In this document: positions 23,021 to 31,031 of the stretch, piece by piece
How the letters are laid out: each line of letters starts with the position of its first letter
Position numbering within the stretch: the first letter of the stretch is position 1
Origin: Mycolicibacterium rhodesiae NBB3
GTDB taxonomy: Bacteria; Actinomycetota; Actinomycetes; Mycobacteriales; Mycobacteriaceae
DNA length: 64,000 nt
Reading direction: 5' to 3'
NCBI RefSeq assembly: GCF_000230895.2
Contig: NC_016604.1
Location: 6,200,001 to 6,264,000 of the forward strand
Program-made: the position numbers and the translations under genes
The notes under the pieces: generated by a model
What the model saw: only the letters and a program-made list of their open reading frames with translations
Database searches by the model: none
Told to the model about the DNA's origin: nothing

Positions 23021-23053
23021 AAATCCGCCCCGGCCAATGGTCGGAGCGGATTT
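23021..23053. terminator. Element-borne terminator facing tRNA-Ala and integrase
   Basis: An 8-bp outer stem (23021-23028 with 23046-23053) with further pairing inside and T-rich flanks lies between the integrase stop and the att core. It ends the integrase transcript and replaces the chromosomal terminator (8593-8624) that insertion moved away from tRNA-Ala. Confidence 0.7.
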
Positions 23054-23057
23054 CTAT

Positions 23058-23106
23058 TTGTGGAGCTAAGGGGATTCGAACCCCTGACCCCCACACTGCC
23101 AGTGTG
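23058..23106. repeat. Right attachment repeat within intact tRNA-Ala
   Basis: Identical over 49 bp to 8630-8678. It covers the tRNA 3' end, T-arm, variable loop and most of the anticodon arm, so integration kept the tRNA gene whole. Confidence 0.9.
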
Positions 23107-23133
23107 GTGCGCTACCAACTGCGCCATAGCCCC
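23061..23133 (-). tRNA. tRNA-Ala(GGC)
   Basis: 73 nt. The acceptor stem GGGGCTA pairs with TAGCTCC. The D-arm begins GCGCAGTTGGTAGCGC, the anticodon stem CCACA/TGTGG encloses the loop CTGGCAG with anticodon GGC, and the T-loop is GGGGTTCGAATCCCC. The discriminator is A and CCA is not encoded. It is the integration target of the island. Confidence 0.95.
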
Positions 23134-23186
23134 TTGTCGTGCTCATCGAAGTTACACCACCTGCGGTAAGCGTTCAAAATCGCAGG

Positions 23187-24461
23187 TCAGGGCACTTCAC
23201 CAGCGGCTTCGGGCCCGAGCGGGCGGGCCGGGGTATGCCCGGCCGGCGGTACGCCACGCGTCTCAGGGGCGAAGATCCACCCGATCGCGGCGACGAACAG
23301 CACCACCCCGCTGACTGCGAAGGCCCACGCGAACGACGCGTGCTGGGCGATCATGCCCACGATCAGCGACCCACCGATCGAGCCGACGTCGACCATCATC
23401 TGGAAGACGGCGACCGGCGTCCCGCCGCGGGCCTGGTTGCCGACGATGTCAGCGACAGCGGCCTGCTGCGGGGACACGAAGATGCCCGTCGCCGCACCCG
23501 ACACGTAGGCGGTCACCAGGAACACCACCAGCGACGACGACACCCCGAGCAGGCTCGTCGACACGGCAGCGGCCAGCAGCCCGACGATGAGCAGTTTGCG
23601 CCGCCCGATCCGGTCGGACAAATAGCCACTCGGAATGACTACCGACACATTGCCGATAGCGAATGTCGCCAGAGCCAGGCCGGCGATACCGGTGCTGCGG
23701 CCCAGGCCGTCGACCACGAACAGCGGCACCAGCGCAATCCGCAGCCCGAACGCCGCCCAGCCTGTCGCGAAATTCGACAACAACGCGGCACGGTAGGCGC
23801 GGAGGCGCAACACGTCGCGCAGCGTGACGGAAGGTTCAGCGGTTTCCTCCAGCACCGCTCCCGTATTGCTGCCCCGCAGGCTGAAGAACACCACGGCGGC
23901 TGCGACGAGCAGCGCGAGCCCGTAGATCGCGAACGGCGCCGAGAGACCCAGTCCCGCAGTGAGGCTGCCAAGCACCGGACCGCCGACCGATCCGATGAGG
24001 AACCCCGATGAGAACAGGCCCGCGACGCGACCGCGTGCATTCGGCGGCGAGATCCGGATCATCAAGGCCAGCGACGACACCGAGAACATCGCCGACCCGA
24101 GTCCACCGAGCGACCGGAACAGCAGCAGCTGCCAGTAGGTCTGGGCGAACGCGCACACCGCGGTGGATACGGCGACGATCAGCAGGCCATTGATGTAGAC
24201 CCGACGCTCCCCCAGCCGCTGCACCATCCAGCCTGCGGGCGTCGCGGATGCGAGCCGCATCACCGCGAAGGCCGTGATGACGAAGGTCGCCGCGCTGATA
24301 CTGACGCCGAAGTGGCGGGCGTATTCGGGTAGCACCGGTGAGACCACCCCGTAGCCGAGCGCCACCACCACGTTCGCCGCGACCAGCAGCCAGACTTCCC
24401 GGGGCAGCTTCGGCTTGTCGGCGGTCGTTGTCGAACAGTCGCCCGACGCGTCGAAGCTCAC
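23187..24461 (-). CDS. MFS transporter
   Basis: 424 residues with 12 predicted membrane helices in two halves. The loop 2-3 signature appears as [20 protein letters not shown] and its second-half copy as [20 protein letters not shown]. It is of the drug/proton antiporter type (DHA1-like). The start overlaps the stop of pgm by 4 bp, so it is the downstream gene of the pgm operon. Substrate unknown. Confidence 0.9.
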   Translation of the reverse strand: MSFDASGDCSTTTADKPKLPREVWLLVAANVVVALGYGVVSPVLPEYARHFGVSISAATFVITAFAVMRLASATPAGWMVQRLGERRVYINGLLIVAVSTAVCAFAQTYWQLLLFRSLGGLGSAMFSVSSLALMIRISPPNARGRVAGLFSSGFLIGSVGGPVLGSLTAGLGLSAPFAIYGLALLVAAAVVFFSLRGSNTGAVLEETAEPSVTLRDVLRLRAYRAALLSNFATGWAAFGLRIALVPLFVVDGLGRSTGIAGLALATFAIGNVSVVIPSGYLSDRIGRRKLLIVGLLAAAVSTSLLGVSSSLVVFLVTAYVSGAATGIFVSPQQAAVADIVGNQARGGTPVAVFQMMVDVGSIGGSLIVGMIAQHASFAWAFAVSGVVLFVAAIGWIFAPETRGVPPAGHTPARPLGPEAAGEVP

Positions 24462-26089
24462 GCGATGACTTTATTCACCACTTCCTTGGCCGCTTCCTGC
24501 ACCTCGGCAAGATGCTCGGGTCCGCGGAACGACTCGGCGTAGATCTTGTACACGTCCTCGGTTCCGGATGGCCGCGCCGCGAACCACGCGTTCTCCGTCG
24601 TCACCTTCAGTCCACCCAGCGGCGCGCCGTTGCCGGGCGCCGTCGTCAGCTTGGCGGTGATCGCTTCCCCGGCCAATTCTGTCGCCGTCACCTGTTCAGC
24701 CGAAAGCTTTGACAGCCGGGCCTTCTGCTCACGGTTGGCGGGCGCATCGATGCGGGCATACGTTGGCGCACCGTACTTTTCGGCCAGATCGTTGTATCGC
24801 TGCGACGGCGTCGACCCTGTCTTCGCCAGAATCTCCGACGCCAACAGAGCCATGATGATGCCGTCCTTGTCAGTCGTCCACACCGAACCGTCACGGCGCA
24901 GGAACGACGCCCCGGCACTTTCCTCACCGCCGAAACCGATGGTGCCGCTGAGCAATCCGTCGACAAACCATTTGAAGCCCACCGGCACCTCGACCAGTTT
25001 GCGCCCCAGACCGCCGACCACCCGATCGATGATCGACGAACTGACCGCGGTCTTGCCGACCGCAGTGGACGCCGGCCAGTCGGGCCGATTGGTGTAAAGG
25101 TAGTCGATCGCCACCGCCAAATAGTGGTTCGGGTTCAGCAGTCCGCCGTCGGGTGTCACGATCCCGTGGCGGTCGGAGTCCGCGTCGTTGCCCGTCGCAA
25201 TCTGGTAGCTCTCGCGGTTGGCGATCAGGGATGCCATCGCGTTGGGCGAACTGCAGTCCATCCGGATCTTGCCGTCGGTGTCGAGCGTCATGAACCGCCA
25301 CGTCGCATCGACGAGCGGATTGACCACAGTGAGTTTCAAGTTGTGGCGCTCGGCGATCGCACCCCAGTAGTCGACGCTCGCGCCGCCCAGCGGGTCGGCT
25401 CCGATGCGGACGCCCTCGGCACTGATCGCATGCAGATCCACGACGTTGGGCAGATCGGCGATGTAGGCGTCGAGGTAGTCGTGCCGCTGCACGGTCTTCA
25501 ACGCACTGGCCAGCGGTATGCGTTTCACATCCATGAGGCCGTTTCGCACGATCTCGTTCGCGCGCTTGGCAATCGCGCCGGTGGCGTCGGTGTCGGCCGG
25601 CCCTCCGTTGGGCGGGTTGTACTTGAAACCGCCATCACGAGGCGGGTTGTGCGACGGCGTCACGACGATCCCGTCGGCCAGATCACCCTCACGGCCCCTG
25701 TTGAAGGTCAAGATCGCATGACTCACGGCCGGCGTCGGGGTGTAACGATCGGCCGAATCGATCATCGCCACCACGTCGTTGGCAGCGAGCACCTCCAGCG
25801 CCGACGCCCATGCGGGCTCCGAGAGCGCATGCGTGTCACGGCCGATGAACAGCGGCCCCGACGTGCCTTGGGCATGCCGGTACTCGACGATGGCCTGCGT
25901 CGTCGCGACGATGTGCGCCTCATTGAACGCCGCGTCGAGACTGGAGCCGCGATGGCCGGACGTCCCGAACACCACCTGCTGATCGACGTTGTCGGGGTCT
26001 GGCTCGACGGTGTAATACGCCGTGACCACCTGCGCCACGTCGATGAGGTCTTCGGGTTGCGCCGGCTGGCCGGCGCGAGGATTGGCCAT
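24458..26089 (-). CDS. pgm: Phosphoglucomutase (alpha-D-glucose-specific)
   Basis: 543 residues, full length for the PgmA family. It interconverts glucose-1-phosphate and glucose-6-phosphate, feeding UDP-glucose, trehalose and glycogen synthesis. The phosphoserine loop [13 protein letters not shown], Mg-binding loop [10 protein letters not shown], sugar loop GGEESAGAS and phosphate-binding loop [10 protein letters not shown] are all intact. It overlaps the MFS gene by 4 bp. A pgm gene near the crcB pair is also seen in M. tuberculosis, so this is ancestral synteny. Confidence 0.97.
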   Translation of the reverse strand: MANPRAGQPAQPEDLIDVAQVVTAYYTVEPDPDNVDQQVVFGTSGHRGSSLDAAFNEAHIVATTQAIVEYRHAQGTSGPLFIGRDTHALSEPAWASALEVLAANDVVAMIDSADRYTPTPAVSHAILTFNRGREGDLADGIVVTPSHNPPRDGGFKYNPPNGGPADTDATGAIAKRANEIVRNGLMDVKRIPLASALKTVQRHDYLDAYIADLPNVVDLHAISAEGVRIGADPLGGASVDYWGAIAERHNLKLTVVNPLVDATWRFMTLDTDGKIRMDCSSPNAMASLIANRESYQIATGNDADSDRHGIVTPDGGLLNPNHYLAVAIDYLYTNRPDWPASTAVGKTAVSSSIIDRVVGGLGRKLVEVPVGFKWFVDGLLSGTIGFGGEESAGASFLRRDGSVWTTDKDGIIMALLASEILAKTGSTPSQRYNDLAEKYGAPTYARIDAPANREQKARLSKLSAEQVTATELAGEAITAKLTTAPGNGAPLGGLKVTTENAWFAARPSGTEDVYKIYAESFRGPEHLAEVQEAAKEVVNKVIA

Positions 26090-26147
26090 GATGCCGATTG
26101 TGCTCCGCCACCCCTCGACGCATCGACCCGACGCCGAGAATTCACCG

Positions 26148-26723
26148 CTAATCGATGGGCGGCGCCTGCTGATCGGTCAGCTCCACGGACCAGACCCCGA
26201 CTTCGTACCGCAGCACTTGGTACGACGCGGTGGGCACCGACGGAGTCGGAAGGTCGGGAGCGATGTGCATGAGCAGCGGGCGGATCACCGCGTCATGGGT
26301 CACCACCACCACCGCCTTGTGCCGGGACTCCGCCCACGCGCCCCACTCGTCGAGCGCGGGCGCAGATCGTGACAGGACGGTCTCCATCGGCTCGACGCCC
26401 GGCGCGGCGTCGACACTGCCCCACTCGGCGATGACCTCCGATTTCACCTCGCCGGTCCACTGCCCGTAGTCACGATCGTTGAATCGGTCATCAACCCGGT
26501 GTGTTGTCCCTGCGTGATGGGCGATGGCGGCTGCTGTGCGGACCGCGCGCCGAAGGGGGCTCGACACGACCACATCTGCGTCGATCTCCGCTAGTGCGGC
26601 GGCGACCGCGCGCGCTTGGTGTTCACCGACATCGTTCAGCTCTGGGTCGGCGAGACCGCGGAGCCTCCCATCGGCGTTGAGGGCGGTCTCTCCATGACGG
26701 ACGAGGTAGACGTGCTGCGCCAC
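26148..26723 (-). CDS. Histidine phosphatase family protein
   Basis: 191 residues. The RHG motif ([17 protein letters not shown]) holds the phospho-His, with [15 protein letters not shown], a [15 protein letters not shown] segment and the second catalytic His in [14 protein letters not shown]. This is the phosphoglycerate-mutase-like phosphatase branch, acting on small phosphorylated metabolites; the exact substrate cannot be read. It lies 58 bp upstream of pgm and 12 bp downstream of the UspA gene on the same strand. Confidence 0.88.
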   Translation of the reverse strand: MAQHVYLVRHGETALNADGRLRGLADPELNDVGEHQARAVAAALAEIDADVVVSSPLRRAVRTAAAIAHHAGTTHRVDDRFNDRDYGQWTGEVKSEVIAEWGSVDAAPGVEPMETVLSRSAPALDEWGAWAESRHKAVVVVTHDAVIRPLLMHIAPDLPTPSVPTASYQVLRYEVGVWSVELTDQQAPPID

Positions 26724-26735
26724 TGTGCGCCTCCG

Positions 26736-27209
26736 CTATTCGGGTGAACGGTCAGGAACGAGGAGCACCGCTCGGCCTTGTGTTCGCGTCAACTGGTGCG
26801 CGACGGACTGGCCGGCGAACGTGTCGATGAATGAGTGCACGCCGCCCCGTGGTGCACCGAGGACGATCATCACCGCATCGACCTCCTCGGCAAGGTCGGC
26901 AATCACGTCGGGCGGACGACCATGCATGGCGTGGTACGTCCATTTCGCACCTAGGCCATCCAATAGGGCGCGCGCTCCGACGGCGTGGGCTTCGATGCTT
27001 GCCTGGAACTGCTGTTCGTAGTCCGAAGCATCCGGATCGACAGGCAGGTCGGCGACGTCCGCGATATGAACGACGTGCAGGTGAGCGTCCAGCCGTCGCG
27101 CAAGGCCGACCGCAAAGCGCAACGCGGCAGCGCTCGCTGGTTGATTGTCCCAACCGACCACCAACTCCGCTGAGCTCATCGGGGATTCGCCATCGCTGGT
27201 GTCTGCCAT
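26736..27209 (-). CDS. Universal stress protein (UspA family)
   Basis: 157 residues from an ATG at 27209, 8 bases after GAGGAGGT; the longer frame to 27548 runs through the crcB gene and is rejected. Single Usp domain: LVVGWDNQPASAAALRFAVG, and the C-terminal nucleotide-binding loop appears as VLGAPRGGVHSFIDTFAGQS with a variant of the usual GxxGxxxxxxGS pattern. It is cytosolic and stress-linked. It is co-oriented with the phosphatase and pgm genes. Confidence 0.88.
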   Translation of the reverse strand: MADTSDGESPMSSAELVVGWDNQPASAAALRFAVGLARRLDAHLHVVHIADVADLPVDPDASDYEQQFQASIEAHAVGARALLDGLGAKWTYHAMHGRPPDVIADLAEEVDAVMIVLGAPRGGVHSFIDTFAGQSVAHQLTRTQGRAVLLVPDRSPE

Positions 27210-27244
27210 CTCGGGCCACCTCCTCACTTGAAGATCGGTTGAAC

Positions 27245-27613
27245 CTAGAGAGCCCCCACCAAGGCAAAACCGAGCGCGCAGGCGGCGACCGACATCACCA
27301 AGGAAACGACTGCGTTGAGCAACGCCAAGGTTCGCCGTCCCTGCTGGACCAGGCGCACGGTCTCGAAGCTGGCAGTGCTGAAAGTCGTGTATCCGCCGCA
27401 GAATCCGGTCCCCAGCACGGTCTGCCAAGCACTGGACTGATCGTGAAAGAGCACGAGCCCGGCAAGGATGCCGAGGAACAGCGAACCCGTGACGTTGATG
27501 ACGACCGTCGCCAACGGAAACGGCGACTTCCACCGTTGCTTTGTCCACGCGTCGAGCAGGAACCGTGTCACCGCACCCGAGGCACCCGCGAGGAACGTGA
27601 GGATTGCGATCAC
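27245..27613 (-). CDS. crcB: Fluoride channel CrcB/Fluc, second gene
   Basis: 122 residues from a GTG at 27613 that overlaps the stop of the upstream crcB and follows GGAGGA. Four membrane helices; the pore motifs GAVTRFLL, NVTGSLFLG and GTGFCGGYTTFSTASFE are present. Fluc proteins export fluoride as dual-topology dimers; tandem pairs like this usually encode a heterodimer with fixed, opposite topologies. Control is through the fluoride riboswitch upstream of the first gene. Confidence 0.95.
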   Translation of the reverse strand: MIAILTFLAGASGAVTRFLLDAWTKQRWKSPFPLATVVINVTGSLFLGILAGLVLFHDQSSAWQTVLGTGFCGGYTTFSTASFETVRLVQQGRRTLALLNAVVSLVMSVAACALGFALVGAL

Positions 27614-28089
27614 GCGCGAGTCCTCCTGCGGTGAACGCTTTCCATGATCACAATGCCCAGCCACGCGGTGATCACGCCGCCCACGACGCTCAGCAGGCCG
27701 TAGCTGATTGCGGTGCCCAGGTAGCCGTGCCGACCGAGCAGCACGATCTCCAACGCGAAAGTGCTGTAGGTGGTGAAGGCCCCGCAGAACCCGGTGCCTG
27801 CACAGAGGCGGGCGCGCAGGCGCCATCCCGCGTCATCGCCCAGCCGTACGAGTCCCTCGAGCAATCCGCCCAGGACGAGGGCACCGCAAAGGTTGATCAG
27901 GAAGGTGCCCCACGGCCACGACGAACCATCGTGCGGCAGCAGCTTCTCGATGTAATACCGCAGCACCGTACCGACGACACCTCCGGCGAAGATCCACGCC
28001 ATGGCCCAGGGCCGTAGGTGCAGTGGACGTATTGGTTTGGCCGGCGCATCGGGATCGATGGGTAGCTGGGCGTGCGTGTCATCGGACAT
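27610..28089 (-). CDS. crcB: Fluoride channel CrcB/Fluc, first gene
   Basis: 159 residues from the ATG at 28089; the open frame to 28266 includes the riboswitch and is not coding there. It has an extra acidic N-terminus of about 35 residues, then four helices with GTVLRYYIE, NLCGALVLGG and GTGFCGAFTTYSTFALE. It exports fluoride together with the second CrcB. A 66-nt leader separates it from the riboswitch. Confidence 0.95.
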   Translation of the reverse strand: MSDDTHAQLPIDPDAPAKPIRPLHLRPWAMAWIFAGGVVGTVLRYYIEKLLPHDGSSWPWGTFLINLCGALVLGGLLEGLVRLGDDAGWRLRARLCAGTGFCGAFTTYSTFALEIVLLGRHGYLGTAISYGLLSVVGGVITAWLGIVIMESVHRRRTRA

Positions 28090-28154
28090 CAACGGCAACC
28101 CCACGCGACCAGTGATGTCAGAGAAGACACGGCGCACCCACCCATCACGATGAC

Positions 28155-28216
28155 GGTAGGAACTATCAGCCGGTTGGCGGTTCGAGCGACCCGAGCTCGG
28201 GCGAGATCCATCACCA
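28155..28216 (-). ncRNA. Fluoride riboswitch (crcB motif)
   Basis: On the minus strand the leader begins GGTGATGGATCTCGCC, giving the GGUG/CGCC stem, continues with AACCGCCAACCGGCTGAT and ends with the conserved AGTTCCTACC. These are the GAUGG, ACCGCC and CUGAU...CCUAC blocks of the fluoride riboswitch, with possible pseudoknot pairing between GGAUC and GUUCC. It lies 66 nt upstream of the first crcB, the known target of this class. Confidence 0.85.
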
Positions 28217-28273
28217 CTGCGCCAGACTCTACAGCTCGAACAACGATCCTCGCGGTATCGGCGCACCTCACAG

Positions 28274-28292
28274 CAGAGGTAAGCCTAGCCTC
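28274..28292 (+). promoter_or_regulatory. IdeR-type iron box upstream of mbtL
   Basis: AGAGGTAAGCCTAGCCTCA matches the 19-bp iron box (TTAGGTTAGGCTAACCTAA) at most positions in its core and lies about 30 bp upstream of the acyl carrier protein gene. This suggests repression by Fe-IdeR. Confidence 0.7.
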
Positions 28293-28322
28293 ACTTCTAC
28301 TTCCGGTGTACCGTCCCACGCC

Positions 28323-28592
28323 GTGAAGCCGTCTACTCCCGAAGCGGTGAGCGCCGCTCTCACCGAAATCCTGCGCGACGACATGAATGTCGATGTTCGG
28401 CGGGTCACCCCGGAATCGAGACTGATCGACGATGTCGGACTCGACTCGGTGGCGTTCGCGGTCGGAATGGTCGCCATCGAGGACAAGCTCGGTGTCGCGC
28501 TGTCCGAGGAAGATCTGCTCAGCTGTGACACCGTCGGCGACCTCGAAGCAGCCATCCTCATCAAGGTGCCTGCGGCTCAGGCGAACTCATGA
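28323..28592 (+). CDS. mbtL: Mycobactin acyl carrier protein
   Basis: 89 residues from a GTG. The 4'-phosphopantetheine site is Ser in DDVGLDSVAFAVGMV. It carries the lipid chain that is later joined to the lysine of mycobactin. Its stop overlaps the start of the acyl-ACP ligase gene (ATGA), and the order ACP, ligase, remnant dehydrogenase, lysine N-acyltransferase matches the mbt-2 locus of M. tuberculosis (mbtL-M-N-K). An iron box lies upstream. Confidence 0.9.
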   Translation: MKPSTPEAVSAALTEILRDDMNVDVRRVTPESRLIDDVGLDSVAFAVGMVAIEDKLGVALSEEDLLSCDTVGDLEAAILIKVPAAQANS

Positions 28593-30169
28593 CCGAACTG
28601 GGCGACGCGTTGTCGGCCGCGATGCGGGGTTCGCCGAACAGGCTGGCGGTGCTCGATCCCGCCGCGGACAAGTGGGTTCATCACCCATGGCAGGAAGTCC
28701 ACTCTCGGTCTGAGAACGTGGCCGCACGCATTGCGGACGACGGATCCTCGGCGGTCGGTTTGGTCGGCGAGCCGACGGTCGAGTTCCTGGCCGCGATCCC
28801 CGGTTCGTTGTTCGCAGGCGCAGGGCTGTCGATCCTGCCCGGCCCGATCCGGCGTGCCGATCCCCGGCAGTGGGCGAAATCCACCGTCGACAGATGGCGC
28901 GGTATCGGAGTCACAACCGCCTTCAGCCACGGCGCCGAGCTGGACCTCTTGCGCGAGCACACCGGGGGAATCGTCGTCCACGACCTTGCCGAGGTCGCCC
29001 ACATACATCGTTCGACCACGTTCGAAGGTCCGCGGACCGCCGACGTCGCGATCCTGCAGGGCACCGCGGGATCCACGGGGATACCCCGTACGGCACAGAT
29101 TCCGCCCTCGGCGGCGATAGCCAACCTCCGCGGACTGATGCACCGAGTGAACCTGGACGTCAACTGCCGAATGCAGAGCTGGCTGCCGATCTACCACGAC
29201 ATGGGCCTCACAGTCATGCTCGTGTCCCTGCTGGGGCAGGCAGATCTGTGGCAGGCGCCCACGAAGTCCTTCGCGGGCAATCCGTTCGCGTGGCTCAAAT
29301 GGCTCGACGAGAGCAGGGCCACAATGACTGCGGCACCGAACATGGCGTTCAACGTCATCGGCAAGTACGGCAGTGGCCTGTCCGATCTCAATCTGAGCAA
29401 CCTGGGCTTCACGCTCAACGGAGGGGAGCCTGTCGACTGCGAGGGATACGCACGCTTCTCCAGCACCTTGGCGCCCTTCGGGTTCAACCCGAACTCGCTG
29501 TCTCCGTCCTACGGGCTGGCCGAATCGACCTGTGCGGTAAGCGTTCCCGAACCGTTTCTGGGACTCCGGGTGGATGAGGTCGCCGTCAAGACCGATGGGG
29601 GCGAATCGATACGGCGCTTCGCGGTGCTCGGCCACCCGATCGACGGCATGGAGGTGCGGGTGAACTCCGATCAGCCGCACGCGACTGAGGTGACCGGCCG
29701 TGAGGTCGGTGAGGTTGAGGTCCGTGGCACGTCGCTCATGACCGGGTACGTCGGACAGACGCCGATCGATCGCGAGGCATGGCTCCGTACAGGGGATCTC
29801 GGATATCTGACCGACGACGGCCTCGTCATCTGTGGCCGCGCGAAGGAGCTCATCACCGTAGCGGGCCGCAACATCTTCCCCACCGAGGTCGAGCGCATCG
29901 CCGGCAAGATCGAGGGTGTTCGCGACGGGTGTGTCATCGCGACCGGAACGGGTGAGGCCACCGCACGGCCCAAGCTCGTCATCACCGCAGAGTTCAAGGG
30001 CGACGACGAGACCGCGGCGCGCAGTGCCGTGGTGGAACGAGTCGCTTCGGAATGCGGTGTCGTGCCTGCCGATGTCGTGTTCGTCAAACCCGGCACGCTG
30101 CCCCGCACGTCGTCGGGCAAGCTGCGCAGGCTCGAGGTCAAGCGCAACCTGGAGGGAGCCGGCAGATGA
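28589..30169 (+). CDS. mbtM: Mycobactin fatty acyl-AMP ligase
   Basis: 526 residues of the ANL superfamily. The P-loop is ILQGTAGSTGIPRTAQI, the adenylate-binding motif YGLAESTC, the hinge region GRAKELITVAGRNIFPTEVE and the C-terminal lysine region SSGKLRRLEVKR. It activates a long-chain fatty acid as acyl-AMP and loads it on MbtL. It is translationally coupled to mbtL. In the standard locus mbtN follows; here only a fragment is left, starting in the ATGA overlap at 30166. Confidence 0.92.
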   Translation: MTELGDALSAAMRGSPNRLAVLDPAADKWVHHPWQEVHSRSENVAARIADDGSSAVGLVGEPTVEFLAAIPGSLFAGAGLSILPGPIRRADPRQWAKSTVDRWRGIGVTTAFSHGAELDLLREHTGGIVVHDLAEVAHIHRSTTFEGPRTADVAILQGTAGSTGIPRTAQIPPSAAIANLRGLMHRVNLDVNCRMQSWLPIYHDMGLTVMLVSLLGQADLWQAPTKSFAGNPFAWLKWLDESRATMTAAPNMAFNVIGKYGSGLSDLNLSNLGFTLNGGEPVDCEGYARFSSTLAPFGFNPNSLSPSYGLAESTCAVSVPEPFLGLRVDEVAVKTDGGESIRRFAVLGHPIDGMEVRVNSDQPHATEVTGREVGEVEVRGTSLMTGYVGQTPIDREAWLRTGDLGYLTDDGLVICGRAKELITVAGRNIFPTEVERIAGKIEGVRDGCVIATGTGEATARPKLVITAEFKGDDETAARSAVVERVASECGVVPADVVFVKPGTLPRTSSGKLRRLEVKRNLEGAGR

Positions 30170-30298
30170 CAGCGGCCGCCGACGTGTCGGCGGAGCAACC
30201 TGCTGCGGGCTTTCGATGAGCGAGTCACGAAATGGACGGCGAGGCCGAAGAGACCGAACGCTTTCCTCGCGAACTCATCTGTTCGCGCGGGAAGGTGT
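30166..30298 (+). pseudogene. mbtN: Remnant of mbtN (acyl-ACP dehydrogenase)
   Basis: An ATG overlapping the mbtM stop opens a frame that ends after 17 codons. Just past it, other frames encode LLRAFDERVTKWTA and then EAEETERFPRELI, which read as one acyl-CoA dehydrogenase N-terminus if two single-base shifts are corrected (one is a missing G near 30240). All sequence after about residue 45 is gone, and the mbtK 3' end follows directly. Identification rests on position and N-terminal character. Confidence 0.7.
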
Positions 30299-30303
30299 TC
30301 CTA

Positions 30304-30936
30304 CTAGTCGACGTCGGGGGCGTCAGACGGTGACCGCGGCAGTGCGTACAACGCCATTCGCCGATTCGACATGTCGTGCTCACCGAGGAACAGACCTCCG
30401 GCGTACTCGCAGACTGAACGCGCTCCGGCATTGCGGTGGTCGGGGTCGAACATGATGCGTCGGCAACGCGGTTCGAGCTCGAAGATGCTGGCGACCAAGC
30501 GAGGCAACATGATCGGCGCGATTCCACGGTTGACAAAGCGCATCTCCGCGATTGCCGCGTGCAGTCCGATGTCGTGTGGATCCGCGTCATAGCGCGGGGC
30601 GATGGAGTCCTTGGCCGCCCGATAGAGCTCGAAGTAGACGAACGGCAGGCCGCGAAAGCTTCCGATGAACGGCCGCGAGTACTCGCCGTCCAGCTGTGCC
30701 TGCAGGTAGCGCTGCCATCGGTCCGGCGGCCAGGGGTACTCCCACGCCTCCACCAGGTGGGGGCGGTTCATCCACTCCGACACCATCTTCGCGTCACCTG
30801 CCGCGTCGACGAGCCGCACGCTGTAGGGCTCGGCCAGCCGCGGCGTCGGCGGGGCACCCACTGCGCGGACCTCGTCCGGTATCGACGTCAGTTCGCGTGG
30901 CAACACGGGTGGTGGGGCCTGGTCAATGTCGGTCAT
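30304..30936 (-). CDS. mbtK: Mycobactin lysine N-acyltransferase
   Basis: 210 residues of the GNAT fold: [20 protein letters not shown], then [40 protein letters not shown], and [20 protein letters not shown]. MbtK moves the acyl chain from MbtL to the N6 of a lysine of mycobactin. It is convergent with mbtL-mbtM, as in M. tuberculosis. A clear iron box lies 26 bp upstream, so it is expressed under iron limitation. Confidence 0.92.
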   Translation of the reverse strand: MTDIDQAPPPVLPRELTSIPDEVRAVGAPPTPRLAEPYSVRLVDAAGDAKMVSEWMNRPHLVEAWEYPWPPDRWQRYLQAQLDGEYSRPFIGSFRGLPFVYFELYRAAKDSIAPRYDADPHDIGLHAAIAEMRFVNRGIAPIMLPRLVASIFELEPRCRRIMFDPDHRNAGARSVCEYAGGLFLGEHDMSNRRMALYALPRSPSDAPDVD

Positions 30937-30961
30937 CGCCCGCCGAGCCTACCCGAGCAAG

Positions 30962-30984
30962 TGAGGGTAGGTTTACCTACCTCA
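30962..30984 (-). promoter_or_regulatory. IdeR-type iron box upstream of mbtK
   Basis: GGGTAGGTTTACCTACC is the core of a 23-bp near-perfect palindrome, TGAGG...CCTCA at its ends, matching the iron-box layout and placed 26 bp upstream of the mbtK start. Confidence 0.75.
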
Positions 30985-31031
30985 AATCCGGCTGCATCCA
31001 CGCCGCCGGCCAGTGCACGCCAGGCGTACGG

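Larger units (their letters stand above)
8630..23106. mobile_element. Composite integrative island in tRNA-Ala(GGC)
   Basis: The ends are two identical 49-bp copies (8630-8678 and 23058-23106) of the 3' part of tRNA-Ala(GGC). A tyrosine integrase gene lies next to the intact tRNA, with xis-like, replication and TerS-like genes behind it. Both ends carry pairs of TAGGACA repeats spaced 11 bp, as expected of integrase arm-type sites. About 8 kb of cargo (MmpL, P450, thioesterase, TetR genes) lies between the left end and the mobility core. Total length between repeats is about 14.4 kb. No capsid, tail or conjugation genes are present, so mobility would need a helper. Confidence 0.85.

Noticed and set aside
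25124-26272. 382-codon plus-strand frame opposite pgm
   Set aside because: Pgm active-site motifs on the other strand are intact; this frame has no recognisable domain.
28089-28319. Coding extension upstream of the first crcB
   Set aside because: The region matches a fluoride riboswitch, and the ATG at 28089 gives a normal CrcB N-terminus.
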